From the NCBI GenBank assembly GCA_023399455.1, contig JAEWPN010000242.1:1-9956 (forward strand): 9,956 nucleotides of DNA. Direction: 5' to 3'. Below, piece after piece: positions 1 through 5,879 of this stretch (position 1 is its first letter; each line of letters opens with the position of its first letter). The translations under genes and the position numbers were made by a program. A model generated the notes under the pieces. The model saw only the letters and a program-made list of their open reading frames with translations, did no database searches and was not told where the DNA came from. This DNA is from Bacillota bacterium. Its GTDB lineage: Bacteria; Bacillota; Clostridia; Lachnospirales; Lachnospiraceae.

Positions 1-5
1 TTGTT

Positions 6-14
6 TGCTATAAT
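6..14 (+). promoter_or_regulatory. Extended -10 promoter element for the diguanylate cyclase gene
   Basis: TATAAT at 9-14 is preceded by TG one base upstream (6-7), which is the extended -10 form used by sigma-A. Transcription would begin near base 21. Any -35 box lies outside the window, so only half of the promoter can be judged. It points at the diguanylate cyclase that starts at 107, leaving a leader of about 85 bases. Confidence 0.5.
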
Positions 15-26
15 ATACATTGTTTT

Positions 27-57
27 AAAAGCATTCTTGTAGCTTAGGAATGCTTTT
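27..57 (+). terminator. Hairpin in the diguanylate cyclase leader (terminator-like)
   Basis: AAAAGCATTC (27-36) and GAATGCTTTT (48-57) form a perfect 10-bp stem around an 11-base loop, followed by a short interrupted T/A-rich stretch. It may terminate a gene lying left of the window, or it may act as an attenuator, because it follows the -10 element at 9-14. The stem has only three G-C pairs and the T-run is broken, so it would be a weak terminator. It also contains the upstream in-frame ATG at 50, which argues against that start. Confidence 0.45.
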
Positions 58-106
58 TATTATATCTTGGACAGGAAGTTATGTTAACAATAAAAGGAAT
101 AAACCT

Positions 107-1600
107 ATGGAATGGATAAAGGAAGGATTATGGCTCTTAGTAAGTCGCTCCGGCAAAAAACAAAAGGAGTTCGAGAAATACAACAGCATGCTTGTTCTAA
201 ACAGAATCCGGCTGATCTCTTTGGCTAATATTTTCCTGTCAATCTTTTGGGTATATATGGATTGGACAATTATAAATAATGGTGCCGACAGGATATATGG
301 TATAACCCTTATTACGATGCACACGTTTAGTGAAGTCGCCTCGGTTGTGTTCTTGATTTTCTACAAGCGGGTGCTTGGTAAGAGAAAGAACACGAATTAT
401 CGAATCATATATATTTTTTCAAAGATATATGTATTTTTGTATATTCTTTTTGGTGCTGCTTCTTCTATCAATAGTCAAAGATATACCGGTAATATTTATT
501 CCTATCTTATTCTGGCATTAATTGCAGCGATTGCCTTTACCCTGAAACCGTCTTTTATGCTTTTTGCATTTGGTGCGAATCATATTATTTTTCTTGCAGG
601 CATCGGGATCCTCTGCAATGACATGAGTCTGCTGCTATCAAAGGTGGTTAATTCTACAGTTCTGGCAGGCGCTGCATTTCTGCTTGGATTTATCTTTTAC
701 CGTCACAGGATGACGGAATTTTTTTATAAAAATAAATTAATGGAAAACGAAGAGAATTTCAAAAAGCTTTTTTATGTAAATCCTTATCCGGTATTTATTA
801 CAAGGCTGGAAGACGGAACGATTATAGAAGCAAATAAAAGGGCATGCAGCCTGATGGGGATCAAAGCAGAGAGCCAGGATAGTTTTAACGGTATCGACTG
901 TTATATTATGGGTGACAGCAGATGGACTCTTCAGGAAAGATTGAAAGAAAAGAACAGTATTTTTAATCAGATTGTAGAGTATAATTTTAATGGCAGGCAC
1001 AAGTGGGTTACTGCGAATTACGAAATAATTGATTATCACGGTGAAAAGTGCATTCTGACAGGTATCATGGATATAACGGAAATCAGAAAAGCGGAGGAAG
1101 AACTGTCCCATTATGCCTCTATCGACTCCCTGACCGGAATTATGAACAGAAGAATGGGCTTTAAAAAACTGGAAGAGCTGTTGGAGGAGTCCAAAAAAGA
1201 ATTTCTGGAATTTGTGATTTGCTTTCTGGATATCAATAATTTAAAGCTCGTAAATGATACCTATGGTCACAGCGAAGGCGACCGCTATATTCAAGCTTTA
1301 TGCGGTATGATTAAAAGCAGACTGGAGGAAGAAGATATATTTTTCCGCATAGGCGGTGATGAGTTTATAATAGTATTTAAGAAGAAAAATAAAAAGCAGG
1401 CAGAAAATATCTGGGAAGAGATTATAAAACAGTTTAACGAAAGAAATCTTGAAGAAGAGTTTCCTTATGATATTACGGCAAGCCATGGATTTTATTATTT
1501 CTGCACCGGCATGGATATCGATTTGGAGCAGATGATTGAAAAAGCAGATAAACAGATGTACGAAGAAAAGCAATGGTTCAAGAGAATGGAAATTTCTTAA
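107..1600 (+). CDS. Membrane-bound PAS-GGDEF diguanylate cyclase
   Basis: Predicted to make cyclic di-GMP from two GTP at the inner face of the membrane. The start is placed at 107 because AAAAGGAA (92-99) sits 7 bases before it, whereas the in-frame ATG at 50 lies inside a hairpin and has no ribosome binding site. The product is 497 aa. Six hydrophobic segments (about 34-55, 63-85, 100-118, 130-145, 148-169, 179-197) form an N-terminal membrane sensor that I cannot assign to a named family. A PAS domain follows (about 214-330), then GGDEF (about 335-495) with DSLTG, the metal-binding D375 in DINNLKLVND, GH and RIGGDEF (GGDEF at 416-420), so the active site looks intact. The inhibitory site, RxxD in many relatives, reads EEED (407-410): the arginine is absent, suggesting no product inhibition through this site. 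It stands alone and no target is visible nearby. The ligand is unknown. Confidence 0.93.
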   Translation: MEWIKEGLWLLVSRSGKKQKEFEKYNSMLVLNRIRLISLANIFLSIFWVYMDWTIINNGADRIYGITLITMHTFSEVASVVFLIFYKRVLGKRKNTNYRIIYIFSKIYVFLYILFGAASSINSQRYTGNIYSYLILALIAAIAFTLKPSFMLFAFGANHIIFLAGIGILCNDMSLLLSKVVNSTVLAGAAFLLGFIFYRHRMTEFFYKNKLMENEENFKKLFYVNPYPVFITRLEDGTIIEANKRACSLMGIKAESQDSFNGIDCYIMGDSRWTLQERLKEKNSIFNQIVEYNFNGRHKWVTANYEIIDYHGEKCILTGIMDITEIRKAEEELSHYASIDSLTGIMNRRMGFKKLEELLEESKKEFLEFVICFLDINNLKLVNDTYGHSEGDRYIQALCGMIKSRLEEEDIFFRIGGDEFIIVFKKKNKKQAENIWEEIIKQFNERNLEEEFPYDITASHGFYYFCTGMDIDLEQMIEKADKQMYEEKQWFKRMEIS

Positions 1601-1685
1601 GTATTTTTACGTTCCTTTTACATCCTTTATACTTTTGCTCCTTAACAATTATGATGTTATAACGGTAGTGTCTAGGTGACTTCAA

Positions 1686-1727
1686 GGCATGCTTATCCTT
1701 GGCAGTATCAATTCCTGTGTATATCAT
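1686..1727 (-). pseudogene. Relic of the N-terminus of an IS110-family transposase
   Basis: On the minus strand an AGGGAG ribosome binding site (1735-1740) lies 7 bases before an ATG at 1727 that opens MIYTGIDTAKDKHA. The GID-AK-KH pattern is the typical start of IS110-family (DEDD) transposases, and the leading aspartate belongs to their catalytic site. After these 14 residues the frame stays open to 1578 but no longer resembles a transposase, so at most the left edge of an element survives, probably after an internal deletion. No terminal repeats could be defined. The match is short, so chance similarity remains possible. Confidence 0.5.
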
Positions 1728-1823
1728 TGTAAAGCTCCCTTGAAATATATTTGACACTGTTTGGAATGTACAGATATAAAAAATCAAAATAATAAAAATA
1801 ATAAAAAAATCATATCAAAAATA

Positions 1824-1871
1824 ATTCTCATTTTGATAAGAGTTGTTTTGACGTTTTATCAAAATGAGAAT
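1824..1871. repeat. Perfect 16-bp inverted repeat upstream of the operon promoter
   Basis: ATTCTCATTTTGATAA (1824-1839) is repeated as its exact reverse complement at 1856-1871, with a 16-base spacer. The arms are AT-rich and no T-run follows, so it is not a normal terminator. TATCAAAA or its complement also occurs at 1813-1820, 1831-1838 and 1857-1864. The position, about 75-120 bases before the -35 box, suits a binding site for a dimeric regulator. That role is inferred. Confidence 0.7.
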
Positions 1872-1886
1872 CGTAACATCTTAAAA

Positions 1887-1901
1887 TTATCATATTGATA
1901 A
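1887..1901. repeat. Short inverted repeat TTATCA-N3-TGATAA, possible operator half
   Basis: TTATCA (1887-1892) and TGATAA (1896-1901) are reverse complements separated by TAT. TTATCA is also the inner end of both arms of the 16-bp inverted repeat just upstream, suggesting that one protein recognises both. It ends 42 bases before the -35 box, a typical activator position. No regulator gene is present to support a specific name. Confidence 0.5.
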
Positions 1902-1907
1902 AAAACG

Positions 1908-1942
1908 AAAGGATTTGTACAAGAATAAGTGCAAAATCCTTT
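1908..1942. repeat. Inverted repeat abutting the -35 box
   Basis: AAAGGATTT (1908-1916) pairs with AAATCCTTT (1934-1942); past a one-base bulge the stem continues as GTAC against GTGC, which includes one G-T pair. The structure ends one base before the TTGACA box. It could be an operator, or a weak hairpin that ends transcripts entering from the left. It lacks a proper T-run. Confidence 0.45.
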
Positions 1943-1943
1943 G

Positions 1944-1972
1944 TTGACAGTCTATTTTCGACATGTTATACT
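1944..1972 (+). promoter_or_regulatory. Strong sigma-A promoter of the hydantoinase-ECF operon
   Basis: A perfect -35 box TTGACA (1944-1949), a 17-base spacer and TATACT (1967-1972) preceded by TG (1964-1965, extended -10) make a near-consensus sigma-A promoter. The predicted transcription start is near 1979, about 150 bases before the hydantoinase start. A promoter this strong needs no activator to work, which fits control by the terminator at 2001-2036 and/or a repressor at the upstream inverted repeats. Confidence 0.82.
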
Positions 1973-2000
1973 CCGCTTAATCAAACAAGAATTCCAAGAC

Positions 2001-2036
2001 GACAGAGAGGTTGTATTCCTCATCTGTCTTTTTTTT
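2001..2036 (+). terminator. Intrinsic terminator in the operon leader (probable attenuator)
   Basis: GACAGAGAGG (2001-2010) pairs with CCTC-A-TCTGTC (2018-2028), giving ten base pairs with one bulged A and a 7-base loop, followed directly by eight T (2029-2036). It lies about 22 bases after the predicted transcription start and 95 bases before the first gene, so transcripts must read through it for the operon to be expressed. No competing antiterminator helix is evident in the short RNA upstream, so a protein or another trans-acting factor may be needed. Alternatively it ends a short RNA of about 55-60 bases. Confidence 0.75.
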
Positions 2037-2131
2037 GAACCAAAAAACGACCTACAGTAAAAAAGTTTCTAAAAGCGTTTCACAGATATGGGGACTGTGT
2101 CTTGCAGTTAAAGTGGAAGAGAGGATTTAGT

Positions 2132-3532
2132 ATGCATGATTATATCATTAAAAACGGAACAGTAGTAACAGCAATGGGAGTCTGTCGGACGGATATTGCT
2201 GTGAAGGGTGAAAAAATAGCAGCATTAGGAGAATCTGAATTTTTAGGGGAAGCCAGAGAAGTAATCGATGCTTCCGGTAAAATCGTAGTACCGGGGCTGA
2301 TTGATCCCCATGTTCACATTGCAGCACCGTTTATGGGTTGTATTGGACCGCTTGATTTTTATAGTGCCAGCAAAGCGGCAGCCTTAGGCGGAGTTACTTC
2401 TATTATTGATTTTACCAATACTCAGCCCGGTGATTCTGTCCTTCAAAAAATCGAGCATAGGAAAGAAGAGATGGCAAACGCGGCTATTGACTATGGTATT
2501 CATGCAAAAATTGTAGAGGCAACGGATGCCATAATCGGAGAAATCAAAGGCATGGTAGAAGCAGGCTGCCCTACGCTTAAATTATTTACTACATACCGAA
2601 AGGCCGGAGTCATGATACCTGATGAGGATATTGTCCGTGTCATGCTGGAAGCGAAAAAATGGGGAGCAAGACCGGGAGTCCACGCTGAGGATAATACGCT
2701 TAGTGAATATAATGATGATTTGTTTGCGGCTCAGGGAAAAACAGACTGGAACTATCATTACTTGTCCAAGCCGCCCATTGTAGAAGGGATTGCAACGGCT
2801 AAAATTATTGACTATGCAAAGTTTGCAGGGTGTGAATTATATATATTCCACGTAACCTGTACAGAGTCGATTGAGGCGATTAAACGGGCACAGAAGGAAG
2901 GCTATCCGATTATTGGAGAGACCTGTATTCACTATTTAGAGCTTACAAAGGAAGCTTTAGATGATGCAGACACCGGATTCCGTTATATCTGCAGTCCGCC
3001 GCTGCGTGACAAAAAAGACAATGCTGCTTTATGGGATGCACTTTCAGAAGGAACCCTGAGTCTGGTAAGCTCTGACAATTGTTTATATGATGATAAGGAG
3101 AAAACAAGCTTTTTAGAAAAAGATGCCTGGGGGAATGTTATCCGCGATTATAAAAAGATTGCTAATGGTGTCAGTGGTATGGAAGAACGGCTGCCGCTCT
3201 TGATGACAGATGGTGTGGGATCGGGGAAGATAAGCTTAGAGCAGTTGGTGGAAATATCCAGTACCAATCCTGCCAAAATATTTGGAATGTATCCGAAAAA
3301 GGGTGTTATTCAGCCGGGCAGTGATGCAGATATTGTACTGATCGATCCTGATGCGAAGATGACATTATCTGCAAAAACCTTGCACTACGGAATCGATTCT
3401 TCCGTATATGAAGGAAAAGAGGTTAAAGGCATGCCGGTTATGACCATGCGTAGAGGCGAAGTAATTGCAAAAGACGGAGAATTTTTTGGAAAACCAGGTA
3501 CGGGACAATTTCTGCACCGTACATTAGGGTGA
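2132..3532 (+). CDS. hydA: D-hydantoinase / dihydropyrimidinase-type cyclic amidohydrolase
   Basis: A cytosolic two-metal amidohydrolase expected to open the ring of a 5-substituted hydantoin or dihydropyrimidine to an N-carbamoyl amino acid. Start 2132 follows AGAGGA (2120-2125) by 6 bases; an in-frame TTG at 2102 lacks such a site. The product is 466 aa, normal for the family. The full metal set is visible: DPHVH (H60, H62), the lysine expected to be carboxylated in TLKLF (K150), HAEDN (H184), IFHVT (H240) and SSDN (D315). Y155 and the CSPPLRD segment match the substrate-binding residues of bacterial D-hydantoinases. One oddity is SDN where most members have SDH. It is the first gene of the operon and is followed 5 bases later by a racemase, which favours a chiral substrate. 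Allantoinase is a less likely reading because no allantoate-processing gene follows. The substrate is inferred from the family. Confidence 0.93.
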   Translation: MHDYIIKNGTVVTAMGVCRTDIAVKGEKIAALGESEFLGEAREVIDASGKIVVPGLIDPHVHIAAPFMGCIGPLDFYSASKAAALGGVTSIIDFTNTQPGDSVLQKIEHRKEEMANAAIDYGIHAKIVEATDAIIGEIKGMVEAGCPTLKLFTTYRKAGVMIPDEDIVRVMLEAKKWGARPGVHAEDNTLSEYNDDLFAAQGKTDWNYHYLSKPPIVEGIATAKIIDYAKFAGCELYIFHVTCTESIEAIKRAQKEGYPIIGETCIHYLELTKEALDDADTGFRYICSPPLRDKKDNAALWDALSEGTLSLVSSDNCLYDDKEKTSFLEKDAWGNVIRDYKKIANGVSGMEERLPLLMTDGVGSGKISLEQLVEISSTNPAKIFGMYPKKGVIQPGSDADIVLIDPDAKMTLSAKTLHYGIDSSVYEGKEVKGMPVMTMRRGEVIAKDGEFFGKPGTGQFLHRTLG

Positions 3533-3537
3533 AAGGT

Positions 3538-4221
3538 ATGAAAAAGATTTTACTGATTAACCCCAATAGCTCTATAAAAATGACAGAAGATATAAAGGCT
3601 ACCGTATCAGAACTAAGGACCGATGCGGATATCGAAGTAATCAGAATGCCTCATTCCCCTAATGTTTTGGAAAGCTTTACCGATTATACACTGGCAGGAG
3701 CAGAACTTATAAAATACTTTCAAGAAAATGACCTCACAGCTTACAACGGCATTCTGCTTGCCTGTTTTGGAGACCCTTGTCTGTTTGCATTAAAGGAACT
3801 GTCACCGGTTCCTGTAGTCGGAATAGCAGAGGCTGCATTTTCAAGAGCATTGTTGTTAGGATACCGCTTTAGTGTGCTGGCAGCCAGTAAAAAGGCGCAG
3901 CCTATGATGGAATCTCTTATAGACGGCTATGGTCTGCAGTCAAGAAATGCAGGAACCTTAACACTGGGAATGCCCATAGAAGAATTCTTATCCGATCAAA
4001 CAGCTCTGGAAGGAAAGCTTTTGGCTTTAATCGAAAAAGCCAAAGAAAAACAGGCGGAAGTCGTCATATACGGGTGTGCCGGTATGACAACGGTCTCCAA
4101 AAATACAATTATGGAGAAAACAGGCATATCTGTGATAGATCCGGTTATCTCGGGTGTATCTACACTGCTTTCCCTGCTTGAAGACGGGGACGGCATATCA
4201 AATTCAGGACTTTATTTCTAA
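3538..4221 (+). CDS. Hydantoin/allantoin-type racemase (Asp/Glu racemase superfamily)
   Basis: Predicted to interconvert the enantiomers of the cyclic substrate used by the preceding hydantoinase, by two-base proton transfer between a pair of cysteines. The product is 227 aa and opens with MKKILLINPNSS, typical of hydantoin racemases. The two catalytic cysteines are present: C76 in LACFGDP and C180 in YGCAGMT. ATG 3538 is preferred: AGGG (3526-3529) lies 8 bases upstream. A GTG at 3529 overlaps the hydantoinase stop and would add three residues; it cannot be excluded. The stop-to-start gap of 5 bases implies coupled translation. Together with the hydantoinase it suggests that both enantiomers are converted to one N-carbamoyl product. 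Allantoin, aspartate and maleate substrates are alternatives within the superfamily, but the neighbour makes hydantoin-like compounds most likely. Confidence 0.88.
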   Translation: MKKILLINPNSSIKMTEDIKATVSELRTDADIEVIRMPHSPNVLESFTDYTLAGAELIKYFQENDLTAYNGILLACFGDPCLFALKELSPVPVVGIAEAAFSRALLLGYRFSVLAASKKAQPMMESLIDGYGLQSRNAGTLTLGMPIEEFLSDQTALEGKLLALIEKAKEKQAEVVIYGCAGMTTVSKNTIMEKTGISVIDPVISGVSTLLSLLEDGDGISNSGLYF

Positions 4222-4281
4222 ACAGGCCACAACGCAGTACATGCGAGGCAATAAATATTACTATACTTAGGAGGCGCACAT

Positions 4282-4881
4282 ATGAAAAGCATTTGGAAAC
4301 TTGAAGAGGGCGAAGTAAGAAAACCTGGTTTATCCCACTACGTTATGATGGCATTATTTACAGGAGTGGGTATTGTAGTCGGTACCTTTGGCAGCTTAGC
4401 GGTGTCTATCGGACCGGTATCAGCTTTTTGGCCGGGACAGGCAATTCAATCCGTAGGAAGTATCTGGTATGGTGGGTGGGGAGCGATAGCCGGAGTTGTA
4501 TTTCCGATGATATCCAATGCAATATCGGGTTCTGCAGCATTGCCAATATCCATTGCGTATATACCCGGCAATCTGGCACAGGCAGCATTTGCAGGATATT
4601 TCTTCCGTAAACTGAATTGTGATCCCCGTTTAAAATCGGGAAAAGATTATGCGGTATTCTTGATCTTAGGTACTCTGGTTGCGAATATGATAGGCGCAGC
4701 AGAAGGGAATCTTGTATTACTGCTGTTTGGTATTATTACTCCGGCAGGAGTTCCGTTAAATTTCCTTGGATGGTTCCTCGGCAACACAGTAGCATCAGCA
4801 ATTTTGGGTGTTATTATGTTAAAATTCCTGTCACCGCTTGTAATGAAAACAAAAACTTTCTGCAAAGGCTTGTGGGCATAA
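4282..4881 (+). CDS. ECF transporter substrate-binding (S) component, unknown substrate
   Basis: A small membrane protein of 199 aa with about six hydrophobic segments (roughly 19-41, 58-80, 85-107, 120-140, 141-152, 156-184), lying directly before ecfT and two ecfA genes. This is the arrangement of a group I (dedicated) ECF importer, in which the S component binds the substrate in the membrane. A perfect AGGAGG (4269-4274) 7 bases before the ATG fixes the start. The 60-base gap upstream shows nothing beyond a weak stem. I do not recognise it as a member of a named vitamin S family (BioY, ThiT, RibU and so on). It probably carries the cyclic amide, or its opened product, processed by the operon's enzymes. 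The role as S component rests more on context and membrane pattern than on a diagnostic motif. Confidence 0.82.
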   Translation: MKSIWKLEEGEVRKPGLSHYVMMALFTGVGIVVGTFGSLAVSIGPVSAFWPGQAIQSVGSIWYGGWGAIAGVVFPMISNAISGSAALPISIAYIPGNLAQAAFAGYFFRKLNCDPRLKSGKDYAVFLILGTLVANMIGAAEGNLVLLLFGIITPAGVPLNFLGWFLGNTVASAILGVIMLKFLSPLVMKTKTFCKGLWA

Positions 4882-4902
4882 GTCTAAGGAACACTTCTTT
4901 AG

Positions 4903-4930
4903 TGTGGGGCAGCAGATTATGCTGCCCACA
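4903..4930 (+). other. Strong hairpin inside the operon, between the S and T genes
   Basis: TGTGGGGCAGCA (4903-4914) pairs with TGCTGCCCACA (4920-4930), with one bulged G and a 5-base loop. It is GC-rich and stable but is followed by A-rich rather than T-rich sequence, so it is not an intrinsic terminator. A small alternative hairpin (4891-4905, ACACT/AGTGT) overlaps its foot. It may protect the 3' end of a processed hydA-racemase-S transcript, raising the amount of S component over EcfT/EcfA. That role is inferred. Confidence 0.6.
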
Positions 4931-4991
4931 ATTATAAGAAAAAATTATTAAAATGATAAAAATATTTATTGCGGCATGGAAGGACATTATT

Positions 4992-5861
4992 ATGAAACAT
5001 GAAAATATGAGAAAAACAGTATTAGGTTATGTGCCTATTCAATCCCCTATCTATTTGTTGCATCCGGTAACCAGGATTATTTTATATCTGGTTATGAGTT
5101 TTGTACCGCTTTTGATTCAGATGCCGGAGGTTAACCTGCTTCTTTTAATTGGAACGCTTTGTTTATTTAAGTTTTCCCGCATTGATATGCGTCAGTTAAA
5201 GATTTACGTTCCAATGATGATTTTGGTAGCTTGTTTTATTACTTTTTCTTATATAGTATTTCCTACTAAAATGAGCGGTGAAGTTCCTATCGTCTTCTTT
5301 GGATTCAAGCTGTATCTTTTTTCCATTATGTGGGCAGTTATGGTATACGTTCGTATTATCACCTTATTGCTCGCTTCCATTTTCTTCTTTTCAACAAATA
5401 GGGAAAGAGATATTTTAGTAGGGCTTCGATGCCTTCGTGTTCCGTTTGCGGTGTCTTACTTTTTGGGACTGACCCTGCGGTCTGCGGGTATGTTCTTAGA
5501 GGATTATGGAATTGTGAAGGAAGCGGAAAAAGCCAGAGGACTTGATATGGAAAATGAAAAATTTCTTACCAAGGTAAGTCACTTTCCGATGTATATGATT
5601 CCTCTTTTCACACTGGCCATCCGACGTTCGGAAGATATCAGTACCGGACTTTACGCCAAGGGAACGGAAATAAAGGGAACTTATAAAGGGATGAAAAGGC
5701 CGGATTACTTACGGACCAAATTTAAAAAATCTGTGTTAGACAGTGTGGTATCCGTTGCTGCAATAGGATTTTTTGCCGGAGCAGTCATTTTGAAGATATC
5801 GATTAATGCCTTTGAGCTTAAATACTCAATTCTGAATATGTGGTTTGGCAATATTTTATAA
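4992..5861 (+). CDS. ecfT: ECF transporter transmembrane component EcfT
   Basis: The membrane coupling subunit that links the S component to the two ATPases. ATG 4992 is preferred because GGAAGGA (4978-4984) lies 7 bases upstream; the ATG at 4953 has no ribosome binding site. The product is 289 aa. Long hydrophobic segments lie at about 27-43, 46-58, 71-90, 107-131 and 250-268, with a cytoplasmic part between about 136 and 240. That part carries the first Ala-Arg-Gly motif (EAEKARGLDM, ARG at 181-183). The second, usually also ARG, is AKG (222-224), a conservative change in the helices that dock on the ATPases. The RRSEDI segment before it is also typical. The gene lies 110 bases after the S gene and 18 bases before the first ATPase. 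Confidence 0.9.
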   Translation: MKHENMRKTVLGYVPIQSPIYLLHPVTRIILYLVMSFVPLLIQMPEVNLLLLIGTLCLFKFSRIDMRQLKIYVPMMILVACFITFSYIVFPTKMSGEVPIVFFGFKLYLFSIMWAVMVYVRIITLLLASIFFFSTNRERDILVGLRCLRVPFAVSYFLGLTLRSAGMFLEDYGIVKEAEKARGLDMENEKFLTKVSHFPMYMIPLFTLAIRRSEDISTGLYAKGTEIKGTYKGMKRPDYLRTKFKKSVLDSVVSVAAIGFFAGAVILKISINAFELKYSILNMWFGNIL

Positions 5862-5879
5862 GGAACCGGAGGAAAAAAC

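Larger units (their letters stand above)
1601..2131. other. Non-coding control region between the cyclase and the hydantoinase operon
   Basis: This 531-base stretch holds no convincing intact gene. Its left third carries a short minus-strand relic of an IS110-type transposase start (1686-1727). Its AT-rich centre has three inverted repeats in a row (1824-1871, 1887-1901, 1908-1942). Its right part holds a strong promoter (1944-1972) and an intrinsic terminator (2001-2036), followed by about 95 bases of leader up to the hydantoinase start. No good terminator is visible directly after the cyclase stop at 1600. No regulator gene is encoded here. Confidence 0.75.

Noticed and set aside
50..106. 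Upstream ATG extension of the diguanylate cyclase
   Set aside because: The ATG at 50 lies inside a hairpin without a ribosome binding site, while 107 has AAAAGGAA at good spacing.
2011..2130. Open frame from a TTG in the leader terminator to a TAG just before the hydantoinase start, a possible leader peptide
   Set aside because: The GAGAGG directly abuts the TTG with no spacing, the frame begins in the terminator loop, and the composition looks random.
1979..2131. Possible riboswitch in the operon leader
   Set aside because: Only about 22 bases precede the terminator, too few for the aptamers I know, and no conserved aptamer core or antiterminator pairing was found.
2102..2131. TTG start extending the hydantoinase by ten residues
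   Set aside because: No ribosome binding site precedes it, and family members begin near the MHDYIIKNG segment, which 2132 supplies.
2132..4221. Allantoin degradation (allantoinase plus allantoin racemase)
   Set aside because: Possible by family, but no allantoate amidohydrolase or ureidoglycolate gene follows, and the closer motif match is to hydantoinases. Kept only as an alternative.
4953..4991. Upstream ATG of ecfT
   Set aside because: No purine-rich site precedes 4953, whereas GGAAGGA sits correctly before 4992.
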